From assembly GCA_944470555.2 (NCBI GenBank), contig OX104130.1, forward strand, positions 52,361,491 through 52,425,490: DNA of 64,000 nucleotides. The letters run 5' to 3'. Positions within the stretch are counted from its first letter, which is position 1. Every line of letters begins with the position of its first letter. Shown piece by piece: positions 36,346 to 49,250 of this stretch. The position numbers and the translations under genes were made by a program. This stretch comes from Heterobilharzia americana (taxonomy: Eukaryota; Platyhelminthes; Trematoda; Strigeidida; Schistosomatidae). The notes beneath the pieces were generated by a model. It was not told where the DNA came from. It did not search any database and saw nothing but the letters and a program-made list of their open reading frames with translations.

Positions 36346-36495
36346 CATCCCTGGCATGGTCATGGGTTCGCACTATTCGGGACCCCCCATCTTAAAACAA
36401 AACAGCTGTCAACTGTTGAATGGTCCCCTAAATAATGTCACTTCACGGTGAATGCCGCCTATTTGAAATTCATAAATCCCCACAAACCTGCAAAA
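36346..36495 (+). mobile_element. SINE, gamma-type, opposite orientation, abutting the previous copy
   Basis: GGTCATGGGTTCGCACTATT starts inside the head. ACAAAACAGCTGTCAACTG, then CCTAAATAATGTCACTTC and a CCCACAAACCTGCAAAATTG end follow. It is inverted relative to 35940-36345 with almost no spacer. Confidence 0.65.
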
Positions 36496-37769
36496 TTGAT
36501 TTTGAAAAATTTTATGAAAGGAGTAAGTTTTCCAATATCGCACGCTGAGAATTTTGTTCTGTAAACAAAAATGGCGTAGAGAATGAAGTTAATATATTAT
36601 GTTTAGTTACTGGAACATCTTGTAAGCTAAAAAGAGTCGCAAGTACCAGTCAGATAATATGAAATAAGAAAAAGATTACTGATTTTCATTACATGTTACA
36701 TAGAGATTTTGTTAACAAGCCCGCAAGCGATGAAATGATCCATGAGCCTAATGTCGTATATCTGTGATGATGAGCTTACCAAACAGTTATCAGTAAGCGC
36801 ATTGTAAGTAACAATTCCAGTGAGAAGACAAATTTTTCCCACACAGTGATGTGGCTTGTACTATCATATACTACTTACTAACCAGTATACTATAAATTAC
36901 AGAAACTTATCATTCCATTATACTAACAAATCAATGGAAAGCAGAAGGAATTATTGAAGAGATTTAACTAGATACAGAGTCACGATACTCTAGTAGTATT
37001 ATCGTTTGTTGAAACATTAATCTGCCTGAAAGTTTGAATTTAAGTGAGTTGACACTTAATTCTGATATAAAATGCATAAATAAAATACGATGAATTAAGA
37101 TGAAGGACCACATCAAAAAGACTGTAGGAATGGTCGTGAACGTTCTAGAAATAGGAGTTTTAAAGGTGATTGAACCATCGGTGTACAAATTGTCTTTTGA
37201 AACCTCTATACACTAACTGGTAACAATCTTAGTTCATTCCAATCAGTATAATTTACTTCTTTGTAAATACAACCATAAATTAACGTCACTGTGGACATTC
37301 TTTTCCCTTCTCTCAGGAAATCTAATCACTTCGAAGAAAATGACAGTAATGCTAAGAGATGATAAGGTGTTCTGTGATAAAAAATGAATTCATGATATCC
37401 AATAAATTTATTCTTTTATGAGTTTTGAGATAAAGATTGGCATACCTCTAAAAGAATGTTAGATATTCAATAATCTTTTCAATAATAAGTATGCTGCAAC
37501 ACACAGAAGATAGGTAAACCAAATGGATACTGAAATTCTCTTCGTAAGTGTTAACCACTAACATGCTTTGCTAAGTGTATAAGATCCATAGTCCATGAAT
37601 AATACAACATAGACTAAACCAACAGTTGATTTACGTCATTATTTTGCACTAATATTGATTGATTCATGTGTCACACTTTTCATTTTATCCTTCATATGAA
37701 TCTATGCCTAGTGAAGTCGAATCAGATAATGTAAATTTTAGGGAATGAGGATATTTGTTCGGTAGGTTT
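36496..37769. other. No feature seen
   Basis: AT-rich, no coding frame or recognised repeat. Confidence 0.4.
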
Positions 37770-38280
37770 GCATTTTGCCGAAGTAGGTTCAGGCTAGAAA
37801 AAGGCTTAACGCTGCCACACTAAAACAGCACCAATGCATGAAGTCCCTGGCTGTTCGTTTCAGTCATGTAGGGCGATGCAGACCAGTCGGTTGCGGTCCG
37901 GAGAACGAGAAAAGCCAGTGTTTGGAGACTCTAGGTTACATGGCTGAGAACCGATATCAGTGGCGAAGATGTATACACACATTATCCTTAACTTAACGCT
38001 ATACTGGAACTCATCAGTTTCTCATTCCCTAGATCTCTTTTACTACTTTCTACTTCTACTACCTTGGGTCGATTTTTATTTCCTTCTTCACCTTCCATTG
38101 TATTGCATTGTTGTTTAATGTACTCGTATGTGGTGTGGCAACTTGGACCGATACACAGTAATATTTGTTCCTATGTTGATCTTTATGATGAAGTTTGCAT
38201 GCATATACAATGTATATTAAGAAAAGACCAAGCTAATCAAGACGACCTACGTCTACACATATGATGGTGTAATTGGCACT
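37770..38280 (+). mobile_element. Second RTE family, 3' terminal fragment
   Basis: The frame end LETLGYMAENRYQWRRC matches the C-terminal block of the element at 42560-44845 (LEKISDIAQSRNQW). A long 3' untranslated part follows. Only this end is present, so it is a strongly 5'-truncated copy. Confidence 0.65.
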
Positions 38281-39554
38281 AAGGGTCAAATCTCGGAAGA
38301 TATAATCCCAACCCTGGTTATTAATCAGAAGTAATTCATTTATGACACTTTGAATTGACATTAGTGTGGTTAATAAAATTACCGTATATCTAGTGGGCAA
38401 CCTCGCCTAGGTAACTAGTTCCCCAGTTACAAGCCGGTACTAAACCAGGATAAAGATGGAACGTTGGCCATACGGCTAGCAACCATACCTCGGAAAACCA
38501 ATCCATTCGCTAAACAAACTTCAAAACACAAACAAAATATAACACATAAAAACAAACTTATTCCTCGCTGGAATCACACAGACAAAATGATGCCAGTTGG
38601 TGTAAGCCTTCAAGAAGCCAGTCGGCCAATGTGTCTTCTCTTCACTCGATCAAAGCAAAAGTAAGAATGAGGACATGGAATGTCCGCACCATGTATGAAC
38701 CTAGCAAGGCTACCCAGAAATGAGGAGGTATGGCATAGCAGTGTTAGGAATCTGCGCGGAATCTCCAGATCGAATGGAAGTGGACTCTCCAAACTGTCAA
38801 CTCGAGAGTCAATCATCTACTCCAATATTCTCACCCAGATGAAAACCACAAACGAGCACACTGAGTTTGCAGTAGCTATCATGATGTCTCCAACAACATC
38901 GAAGGCTCTCATGCAGTGGAAATCAGTCTCCTCCAGTATCAACATCATGACCGAAAGATGGATTCAACTCACAAGGAAGGAAAGTCACAATCATTCAATG
39001 TCACGCCACACAACTACAAATAATGCAGATGAAGAGAAGAAGGGGGAGTTCTACAGGTAACTGTAATCAGTAATGGACAAGACCTCACGCCAGTTGGCGA
39101 CATCAAAATCCATTCCACTGGGTGGGTGACATGAATACCAAACTGGGAGCAGGAAGAGAACTCATCATCATGGGTTGAGAAGCACTCGGTGAAATGATGG
39201 ATGAGAATGGCGAATTGTTTGCAGACTTCTGCGCATTCAACGATTTGGTGATTGTAGGCAGTGTGTACAAACACAAGGATATTCACAAAGCGACATGCAT
39301 TTGATTTCACCAGATGAACACAATAAAAATCAGATCAACTTCATCTCAGTTTGAAGAAAGTGGAGACGTTGAGCAACAACCATGATGGGACCAGCGTGTA
39401 AGAACACTGGAACTTTGTGAAAGCTATGTGGAAGGAAACCTGCATAACCGTACTAGGAAAGAAGAGGAATCGATACGGGACAAGAAATGGATCTCGATGG
39501 ACACATGGAGGCTGAAAGAGGAGGAAGAGGAAGATGGTGAAGCAGGAGATGAAC

Positions 39555-39597
39555 TAGTGCAGTGCAGTGCAGTGCAGTGCAGTGTAGTGTAGTGCAG
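39555..39597. repeat. (AGTGC)n expansion inside the RTE copy
   Basis: AGTGC units, with some AGTGT, at the place where the intact RTE has a single CAGTGCAAGGATG. The same expansion is at about 52538-52580 in the inverted copy. Confidence 0.85.
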
Positions 39598-40877
39598 GGA
39601 TGAACAACGAAAAGAGGAACTGAGTACGACGTATAAAACGTTAGATTGCACAAGGAAGTGAAGAAGAGTGTACGCAAAGACAAAAGACATTTCTACGACA
39701 CATTGGCAAGTGAAGCAGAACAGACTGTGGGTAAGAGAGACAGAGACCTGACAACATTATATCGAATAACCAGGCTACTATCTGTGAAGAAATGAAAGCA
39801 GATGAGATCAATGAGAGATAGTGAAGGAAGCCTATTTGCCACCAAACAAGAGAAACAAAGGAAACAAAACGATGGACTGACCACTTCAAAAAACTCTTGA
39901 GTCGACCACCACCAACACCACCAAAACCACCACCACTGCAAATCGTCCAGAAATACCACCAACAACCTCAGAATCACCAATGAACAAAAACCCTCCGACA
40001 AAATAGGAAGTGAAGTCCTGAACGCCATAACGTTACTGAAAGCCGAGAAAGCAGCAGGACCAGATGGAATCCCTCAAGAAGCACTGAAATCAGAAACACA
40101 GACATCAGCAACGGACACGCTCACACCACACAACTCTTTCAGAAGGATTGGAAGGAAGGAAGGAAGGAAGGAAGGAAGGAGTGGAGGAAGGAAGGAAAGG
40201 TACCTGCGCATTGATTAGTAGAAGGGCTACCGCGTCAAACTTCCAAACAAGGAGGAACTAAGTCATTGCGAGAACTGGCACGGAATCATGCTCCTGTCAA
40301 CACCATGCAAAATATTATGCCGCACCATCCCGGAGAGATTAAACAATGCTCTGGATTCGAAGTTGTCACCGGAACAGGCTGGCTGGCTGGCTGGATGGAT
40401 GGATGGATGGATGGTGTCTCGAAGGACAAATCATGTGACCATCAAATCACATCATGTCGCTACGCATCATCATAGAACGGAACATAGAATGACAGTCAAC
40501 TCCCTACCTTACTTCAACTTCATCGATTTTGAAAAGGCCTTCGGTCGAAGCGTCGACCGAGAAGTAATTTGGCAGGCAGCTGATTCAACACTACGCTTTC
40601 AGTGCCACAAACCATTATCAAACCCATTCAACAGCCATATGCCACATGCCACATGCTATATGCCGAGTGATTCACAATGGAAAGCTCAGCTCAGTAACGC
40701 CTCTGAAGTGAAGTGAAGACAGGAGTAAGACAAGGCTACCGCCTACTATCACCAATGATCTTGCTGACTGTGGTCGACTGGACTGGATCATGCAACCGAC
40801 AACTGTGAGGAGTGAGAAGATGGGCATACGCTGTTTGACTGATGAAAAGACCTCAGAGGAAGATTTGGATCTCGCCC

Positions 40878-40879
<2 letters not shown>

Positions 40880-40933
<54 letters not shown>
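40880..40933. repeat. (GAT)18 expansion at the RT catalytic codons
   Basis: Eighteen GAT triplets replace the Ala-Asp-Asp codons (GCC GAT GAC) of the FADD box, followed directly by the normal LCLMS codons. The inverted copy has a shorter, interrupted tract near 51222-51254. Confidence 0.9.
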
Positions 40934-40935
<2 letters not shown>

Positions 40936-41975
40936 ATGTCTAATGTCTTGTCGTACAAACTCGAAGATGTACAGGTGGAAACCAACAAGTTGGCAGAAGA
41001 GTGGAGGCGTGGAAGTGAGACGGGACTGACTTCAGTTGAATATAGAGAAGAGGGAGGTGATGAAGATACCCAACCAACAACAGCACCAACAAAAGGCACC
41101 AATCACCATGAATGGGAGAAATCTGGAGGAAGTAGTCTCTTCCACTCACCTACCTACATAGGCAAGACGGCATCGTTCCAACTACTGACAGTGGCGACAC
41201 AGATGAGGATAGGAAAGACAGCAAGATAGGTCTCCCTCAATTAACCTGAAATCAGTGTGGAGATCCACCACACTCCACTCAGCATGAAGCGTGAACAACA
41301 TCCAGATTTTCAACACTAATGTCAGGCAAGTCAGTGCTTCGATATTATAGTTGAGACACATGGCGACGCGTAGCGAAAAACACTTGCAACAAACTACAGA
41401 CACTCATCAACAGCTGCTGCCTACGCTCACTCACTCGATACTGAAGATCAGGTGGCCAGAATAATGAGAATAAGCAACAAGCAACTTTGTCAGTGAACCA
41501 ACCATAAACCTATCACCCAACAAATATGAGAAAGAAGGAAGTTGAGATTGATTGGACATACACTGAGAAGGTCATTTGGGGACATCACTCACCAGGCCAG
41601 ACCGTCGAGTGGAATCCAAAGGGGGAACGACGAGTTGGGCTTCCGAGTTGAGGGTGAGATTGCGGAGATGATGTGAGGAAGAGATGAGAGTTTGTGGGCT
41701 GTCATTGGTGGAGTCAGTCTGAAGAGTCTGCAGAGAAGAGAGTGGAATGGAGACGTGGAAGTGAAGCCGTGTATTCCACTGGAATCCAAGACAATTGTGA
41801 AAATAAGAATAAACGTTGTTTCAAGCCATGGTTCACATTCGCCATGTTGAGCAGGTGTCCTTAATGCACTTACTTTGACTAGCCATTGATTCTGTATGTC
41901 TTAGACTGAAGGTCATCCAATCGAGATCAATAAAACAAAATGTTTGAGACTGTTTTTTATGTAGCCGAGTTATTG

Positions 41976-42065
41976 TAATGATGAGTAGTGGTCAGCAGTA
42001 GGATCAAGCATGTGGATAGCATTCTGTTTGATAACATGACAACTGGATAAACCTGCCCTTCAGCA
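41976..42065 (-). mobile_element. SINE, alpha-type remnant
   Basis: The minus strand resembles the hammerhead half of alpha SINEs (TTATCCAGTTGTCATG, GCTTGATCCTACTGCTGACC) but the core is lost. Confidence 0.35.
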
Positions 42066-42440
42066 ACTACTGTTGTTCCTTTGATGCCTCGAAACTGGGA
42101 GCACTGGACAGATGTTTCGTCTTAGAATAGGACCCTGTCAAGGATCGAACCCAGGACAATTAAGTCTAGCTGTGACCACGTTATGATTGAGGCTGTGAAT
42201 CCGGATCCAGTAATCCATGTTTTTCTGCTTCTTTTTATTTTCGATACAGCCTGACCATTGTCTAATGAAATTATTCAGTACGTGTTGTCAAATCCGATCT
42301 AGTTTGACTCACCGGTTACGACTTATCAGAATTTCTGGAAGTCTCATCTTGAAGCAAGTCAGTAATGAACACTGGACAGTAAGCTAATTTCATAATTTTG
42401 TAGGGATTAATTGATTTTAAGTTCATCTTCATTTGTTACA
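42066..42440 (-). mobile_element. SINE, gamma-type, near full length
   Basis: AAACTGGGAGCACTGGACAG, the B-box image GGATCGAACCCAGG, the body TTGACTCACCGGTTACGACT and the end TTAATTGATTTTAAG are all in place. On the minus strand GAAAC and the helix I arm CAGUGCUC remain, but the core reads UUGACAG. Confidence 0.75.
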
Positions 42441-42559
42441 TAGAAATGGGTTTTAAATAATACTGAACTTTAAACGTTTACTATATATATATCTTTTGTA
42501 TGTGAGTAATGCTAACTAATTTGCAAATTGAAGCTAAATACCAATGTAAGTTAGATTCA

Positions 42560-44845
42560 AGGTTAGCTACCGATTCTCCAGAAAGTGTGGACGATCATTA
42601 GCTGTTCTTGAAAGACGCCTTGAAAATGGCGATTAAAGCCTCTTGCAGCTTGTAAAAACGTCTCATTAATAAACACTGGGTCTTTGCGAGCTCCCCGCAA
42701 CTTCTTGACATCCATTAGATCACTCTGGTAGATAGCGAGTTTAAGGGTTTGTGTAAGTCCCTTACGCTAAAGGTTACGCAACCACTGCGTAAGGACCATG
42801 AGGCTTGGTGGTCGGAGGGCGCAAGTGAGATGGAAGCAGCAGCTGCATCTGGCAAAAGTCGGAAGCAGTTCTAGTTCATCCGAGCCATAGGCAGCAAGAA
42901 ACCTGGTGTCAATGAGACGGTCTGTGAGGAAGATGGTACGCCGAAAAACAGTCTTCGAAGACGTTTAGGAAGCTGGGTGGAGCACTGTGAAAAGCAGTTT
43001 AGCCTGCGCACTGCTCCAGCACTTTCAGCTTCAGTGTATCGTGCTCCATGGTCAGTTAACACTGACCCAACTAACGAAGTAGAGGTTCACAAGGAACTGG
43101 AAGCTTTGAAATGCGGCAAGGCACCCAGCCCAGACAACTTACCATTCGCCCGTTTTAAGGATGGAGGGACTACTCTGGTCGGGGAACTGACTGCATTGTT
43201 TGAAAATGTATTGGAAGCTGAGTGTTCCACTATTCAGGAATGAAACCGTCTTTGTACCTATCTTCAAAAACGGTTTATGCAATGAAAATGACAATCATCG
43301 GGTATGAGTATGTTACCAGTTGCGTCAACGATATTGGCTGCTGTCATACTCACAGACTTTGCAAAACACACGAGAAAATTATTCACGAACAGCTGACCTG
43401 TTTTCGTCTAGGTTGTGGGTCCACTGATCATGTGTTTACCTTCTGCCAGATGCTTGGACATCGCTACATGTATTGGAGGCTAACAATAGCTGTGTTTCTT
43501 GACATTAAGGTTGCCTTCGATTCGTTGGACAGAGCTGCACTCTGGAACTGTCTTTTGGAGACAAGCATACCTGGGAAATTTAATAACATCCTGTAGGCCC
43601 TATATTATAACTCCTCAGGTAGAGTGAGGGGATGCAACCACCTGTCTGTATTGTTCCAAACCAGCAGTGGGGTCAGGAAGGGTTGCCAGATTTCTCCATT
43701 CCTCTTTGACTTTGCCATCGACGACATTCTTGAAATAGTTCTAAAGAAGGTGAGTGGTGATAGTGTAGATTTACTACCCAGAGAATGGCTATTTGACCTT
43801 AAATATGCGGACGATATCGTCTTACTGTGCGATAACACACAGGTTACTCGAATCTCATTTGATCAGTTGGGGATTGGTGTCCACAAGTATGGCATGTGCT
43901 TTTCACTATCGAGGTACAAAGTACTTTTGCAAAATTGGCAGAGGCCTGTACCTGCGCTCATCCTTGGTGGTGAGCCGTTGAAAGTAGTCGAAAAGTTCGT
44001 GTATCTGGGTAGTTGTGTAAATGCTGTTGGAGGTGTGAGTGATGAAATTTCCAAGTAAATATCGGGAGTCAAAGTGAGAAACGCTAATTTGTATCACTTT
44101 TAGTATCGTCCTGACGTTAGTCTGAGCTTAAAAGGTTGGGTTCACAACTCTTCGGTACTAACAGTTCTGCTCTACGCCTGTGAAACTTAGCCTCTCAGAG
44201 TTGAGGATGTGCCACGACCTGTGTGTTCGATCATCGTTGTCTCCCTACAATCCCTGGTATTAGGTGGTAACACTATATAAGTAATCCTGGGGTACGACAG
44301 CATGTGTTTGGGCATGATCGAGATCGTCATTCAACGAGTGAAATCATCCGGAAACACCGGCTTCGGTGGCTTGGACATGGGTTACGCATGTCGTCCCAAC
44401 GGCTTCTACTCCATCTATAGTTTGCTAGCCCTAGGAGTGGATGGAAGAAGCAGAGGCATGGTCAGTGTACCACTTGGCGCCGTGGGAGAAACGGTAGTTG
44501 TATATTGTTAGGATCTGTTGGTGCATCACGACTCCTGGATGGGACCCGAGAGATCACATAACTCAGTGGCTTGAGAAAATATCAGATATTGCTCAGAGTC
44601 GAAACCAGTGGGGTTATGCTGTAGCTTCCTTCTATCTTCTACTACTGAAAAGTAATGAGTGTTTTGTTTTTGATGTATCCTTTTGGACTGCACTTCTAAT
44701 CATTCTTTTCTTATTGTTTTCCTTTATTACTTATCCACTTCCCCTCGTTTCATCTCATCACAATGTTCTAATAACGTTTTGTGAGGTACATTTCTTGATA
44801 CCTTTGGTGCACCATGTTTGTGTTACAATAATAATAATGAATTCG
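42560..44845 (+). pseudogene. Second RTE-type retrotransposon, decayed
   Basis: A different RTE family from the others here. In order: EAWWSEGASEMEAA and IGSKKPGVNETVCEEDGTP (linker), EVEVHKELEALKCGKAPSPD (RT start), FLDIKVAFDSLDRAALWNCL (motif A), SGVRKGCQISPFLFDFAIDD (motif B), LKYADDIVLLCDNT (intact YADD) and VYLGSCVNAVGG. Then come broken pieces of LLYACET and the C-terminal ITQWLEKISDIAQSRNQWG. Stops and frameshifts separate the blocks. The endonuclease is absent, so the copy is 5'-truncated at about 42560. It ends in an ATAATAATAATGA tail. Confidence 0.85.
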
Positions 44846-44849
44846 TAAA

Positions 44850-45538
44850 TCCAAAATTACAGAAAAACTGCTTCTGTAAGAGCTGTGATAAAGTTAGATG
44901 TGTTGAATGAGAGAAAACCGGTCGAGATTTTTATTTTAGTAGTAAATAGTTATCTCAAAGCTATTTGTTGAAGTTTAGTGAATTTCCAAATTGAATTTTT
45001 GTTAGTTTAGAATCTTTTACTGTCCAGTTAAACAAGATAAGGGTTAATGAGCTTGGATCCATATCACCTGTTGGCTTTCTGATAATTTTCACGTAATATT
45101 TGTCTTTTCAATAGCGAACAAATGTATTTTATCTAACAATGGGTATACAGTATATTGAAGACAAGTGATAAGTTTTAAGAACGTTTAAGCCTAATCTTTA
45201 ACTAGACGTTGTGTAAGTAATGTTGATTAATGAGTCGTATTTTTTATTAATAGGATAATCATACTATCTTCATAGTTTCGATAAAGATAGTCAATTAGTA
45301 AAATTAAGTAAGAAGGAAATAAAAGTAACCATTAAAGTAATTGGTCACTAATATTTAACCTCTAGTTGTTGAAATGATTAGACTATACGTCCTTGTAAAA
45401 TTACAGCTCAATAAATTAACAGTCAGTCAGTCTGTCGTCTCCAGGCTGAAACTGAGCAGAACAGAATGAAGAATAACTTTAAAAGAATCTTATTACAGCT
45501 TTAAAATTTGAATATATTTAGATCACATTACTAAAAGA
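44850..45538. other. No feature seen
   Basis: AT-rich spacer between retrotransposon copies. Confidence 0.4.
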
Positions 45539-46290
45539 AAGCGGCATTACATCGAATAACCAGGCTACTATCTGTGAAGAAATCAAAGCAGATGAGATCA
45601 ATGAGAGATAGTGAAGGAAGCCTAGTTGCCACCAAACAAGAGAAACAAAGGAAACAAAACGATGGACTGACCACTTCAAAAAACTCTTGAATCGACCACC
45701 ACCACTGCAAATCGTCCAGAAATACCACCAACAACCTCAGAATCACCAATGAACAAAAACTCTCCGACAAAATAGGAAGTGAAGTCCTGAACGCCATAAC
45801 GTTACTGAAAGCCGAGAAAGCAGCGGGACCAGATGGAATCCCTCAAGAAGCACTGAAATCAGAAACACAGACATCAGCAACGGACACGCTCACACCACAC
45901 AACTCTTTCAGAAGGAGTGGAGGAAGGAAGGAAAGGTACCTGCGCATTGATTAGTAGAAGGGCTACCGCGTCAAACTTCCATCGCCAAACAAGTATGAAG
46001 AAGACGAAAGTGGAGGTCGATAGGACATACAATGAGAAGGTCATTCGAGGACATCACTCACCAGGCCAGACCGTCAAGTGGAATCCAAAGGGGGAACGAC
46101 GAGTTGGGCTTCCGAGTTGAGGGTGAGATTGAGGAGATGATGTGAGGAAGAGATGAGAGTTTGTGGGCTGTCATTGGTGGAGTCAGTCTGAAGAGTCTGC
46201 AGAGAAGAGAGTGGAATGGAGACGTGGAAGTGAAGCCGTGTATTCCACTAGGAACCCAAGGGACGAAATTATTATTATTATTGTTATTGT
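45539..46290 (+). mobile_element. RTE-type retrotransposon with large internal deletion
   Basis: It starts within the linker (ACATCGAATAACCAGGCTAC), runs to TACCGCGTCAAACTTCC at about 45979, then jumps to the last ~300 bp of the element (AAACAAGTATGAAG onward). It ends with CACTAGGAACCCAAGGGACG and a (TTA/TTG)n tail. It carries the same subfamily changes as 38320-41800 but lacks the expanded CACCACCAACACC and AAGG tracts. Confidence 0.8.
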
Positions 46291-47738
46291 TATTATTATA
46301 AAAGGTAAGTGGACTTTATTGTTGACCAAACTTCTAATTTTATGAGTGTATGTTTTTGGTGTCCTCGTTCCATAAAACAGATGAAAATATACTATTAAAC
46401 AACTTAAATGGTTGTAAACCACTCAGAATGATCTATAGAATTCATCAACCAGACTTGAGTAATCTAAACACCAGACGACCATTTCGCTCTCTTGCGGCCG
46501 AACTCATCAGCAGTGTATCTAATCAATTCAGACCCACGGAATCTGGCCCGCTGACTCTCATGAACAAGTACACCTTGAACAGGATAACTAATATGCATAT
46601 AGTTTACAAATTGTATGCCCCACACTGATATTTCTCACTGTCGAGTAGTTTCTCAACTGCCCAACTGTAGTGTCAACCAATGTAATGCTTATGTTTTCAC
46701 TGAATATTGAATATCTTGAAATTAGTGATGTTTGTACATTTCAGTGATAGAACTTAGATGTGTATAATTCACCTTCCTAATGTAAAAGGGTAATAAAAGG
46801 TGTGAATAATAAATACATTTTCACCTCTGATAAAAATCATTTTTATTTTTCGAAAAATAAGCGTCAATAATATTGAAAAACACTTTTCTACGTTTATACC
46901 TGACACTTAAAAATATTCCAAGAATCAAAAGTGAATTTTTGCGGTTTACACAAATCAGTTGACTATAATTTCACAACCACTGAAAAAAATTCCTTTTTTT
47001 CGTTACCCTCTATAGTATGATTTAGTAATGACTGAAATTGTTTAATACTTGGTAATTCCTGTGGGCTACTGAGCCTTCAGCAGTGACTGAATTTTGAAAA
47101 AAATTATCATAACTTTCCATTACCGGTGGATAAACGATATGGCTCACTATTCTTTAGTAATGAGTACTGGCTGAAGTTCACCGATCAAGTATGAGATTTG
47201 GCGTTTAAGGTGTCACAATGCTGATGGGTGTTTTACTCTGGAAGCTAATAGGCAGTAAACCCTGGGAGTCGATTTTCTGCCCGTTGGCAGTTATTAACAA
47301 GACGTATTTGCAACTACTTTTTGTCTAATATTCTGTCGGTAATTTGAGTCTGCATCACTGAGTGCTGAAGTCACACACATTTCTAATCAGATCACGAATT
47401 ACTTCCTCTAAAACTGGATTATGTAGATGTTATGGAGTAAGACAATATCCTCTAGATTCTCTAAAGAAGCCTACAACTTCCTGAAAAGCCTTCACAGACA
47501 ATTATGGTATGGCGAACGTTCTCAGAAAACTGAGTAATCATATGTGTGAGTTTCAGATTACCTAATAGGTTCTCCAGGAAAGTGTAGAACACATCGGGTT
47601 ATTGGGAGCATATATAAACCGTTACTTTTTGTGTATGTCCGATTTGACAATAAATCTTTTATCATTTTACCGCTTATTTCTGTTTTTGAGAAACCAAACG
47701 ATCCTCTGGTGTAGAGCCTGGCTTTATTCAAGAGTCCA

Positions 47739-47810
<72 letters not shown>

Positions 47811-48869
47811 GTATACGAATTGGTTACCAGCGTTTTTATGTATAAAGGATACTGAGTTTCCAGAAATACCTTCATACTACTTGATACATGTTTCAATGTT
47901 ATTTGAGTTACGGGACATTATTATCTTAGCAGCGGTAGAATTTTTTTTATTACGAACCAATCAAGTCACCCTGTTCTTCAACTAAGTGATGAGTGAATTG
48001 TTATATCAGCCGAAAAATGATAAGCATAATTCTCAAATGAGTATTATCATTCGCATCGTTTTATTTACCCTTGACTTACCTAGTAATATTATTGTATAAG
48101 CTTGGTTCAAGAGATTTTGATTGACTCCTCACTCATTTCTGTAGAACTTGTAGTTCTGAAATGTTTACATTATGAGTGAAATCAATTGTTGTGTGCTGTC
48201 TCATTTTCTGTGTTTAAAATTGTTGTACACAAACCGGTGATTCAAATTGATGAAATATACAGATTATAGGCACTTGACTTTGTGCGCTTTTCTGCGAGTT
48301 CGAAGGGGGCCACAATCCGTGACTTATAGTGTGGGTGAGTTCAGAACATGAGAGGATTGAGAAGATGAGGAATATACGAGATTAATCATGTGTCAAGTTA
48401 GCATTAACAATGAATCAACAGAATGGCATGCTTCACACAAATACTACCAGTCACAGACAACATGAGTACATCTTTTACAGCCTTACATACCTTCAGAATG
48501 AGTCACAAGTCACAGTTAAACTGATGAAGTGGAATGAATAGATAACTCGTTTCTTCTTCCTTACTTTTATATACCACTTCCAGAAAATGGCTGTCAGTAA
48601 TTCTGAATCCTTTCAAAGCTTAAAAGACCATAAGTAATATCCTTCCTTTGTCAGATCATGAAATAACTATTTAGTCAAGAAAGTTAAATTTTACTACAAT
48701 GAATATCCAGTTAAGCTTTTAACTCAAGTGGAATTCAGACTAGATTTGAGATTAAGAACCATAATTACATCTAATGTTTGAAGGCTTTTCGAGGTAATAG
48801 GAGGCTGTAAACTTCACCAAGGCAAAAATTATTTACAGTAATCTCAAAAGAGCATTGGTGATAATGAAG
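46291..48869. other. No gene; (TA)n at 47742-47801
   Basis: A 60-bp pure TA tract is the longest in the window. Ile/Tyr-rich frames over it are artefacts. An 80-codon plus frame (46350-46628) looks mildly protein-like (RRPFRSLAAELISSVSNQF) but is not recognised. Confidence 0.45.
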
Positions 48870-49250
48870 CGGAAGTCTTTGTTCGTATAACTACAATCCA
48901 AGTGATAGTCTATCAAAACTGTCACCAGAATAGTCAATAAAACGTTTTATGCAAGTCGTCTTAGCATCTTTCAATAACAGGCCAGTTCTCAATCCGACAT
49001 TAATGGACAGCCTACTTAATCCCGGCTCTTCATCTTGTATATATCAATTCAACTGTTTCCGCGAAACAATTTACAAAGGGTATACAACTAGACAAGTGGA
49101 TCTGTGGATACAAGAACATTTACTGACTTTTCTTGGAAAAAGATGTAGGGGAAGTGCTGAAAAGTTCTGTCTTAGCGCACTTAGTAGACACAAAGAACCA
49201 TCATGTAACACAAACAACGACATATGTAGTTTGCCAGTGTCTCCCTAAAG
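48870..49250 (+). pseudogene. GIY-YIG fragment, probably Penelope-like element
   Basis: The frame reads ASFNNRPVLNPTLMDSLLNP, then SSCIYQFNCFRETIYKGYTT and RQVDLWIQEHLLTFLGKR. IYQFNC..TIYKGYTTRQ is a GIY-YIG core with the Arg and EHL blocks that follow; the usual YIG is YKG, so the active site is altered. Downstream the frame decays. It differs from the other PLE fragments in this window. Confidence 0.65.

Larger units (their letters stand above)
38320..41800 (+). mobile_element. RTE-type retrotransposon, near full length, decayed
   Basis: Plus-strand copy of the RTE family with the 5' region, endonuclease, RT and C-terminal parts in order but with many frameshifts and internal deletions. 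Recognisable pieces are CTAGCAACCATACC (5' leader), MRTWNVRTMYEPSK-like and GNLRGISRSNGSGLSKLSTR, IGRKEGRKEG (an expanded AAGG tract), HYFNFIDFEKAFGRSVDREV-like RT motif A, and a poly-Asp run where FADD should be. It ends GTATTCCACTGGAATCC. It shares private changes with 50330-53815 and 45539-46290. No protein can be made. Confidence 0.85.

Noticed and set aside
39424..40028. Ser/Leu/Trp-rich membrane-like frames on the minus strand (and their twins at 52107-52710 plus)
   Set aside because: They are antisense frames of the two decayed RTE copies and occur in both only because the copies are near identical.
40150..40200. A CRISPR array or regulatory tandem repeat at the AAGG tract
   Set aside because: Units are 4 bp with no spacers; it is a microsatellite expanded from a GGAAGGAAG word in the RTE frame.
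40788..41102. Poly-His and poly-Asp proteins
   Set aside because: They arise from the GAT expansion in a decayed RTE copy, not from a host gene.
47558..47985. Ile/Tyr-repeat proteins on both strands
   Set aside because: They are translations of a 60-bp TA tract.
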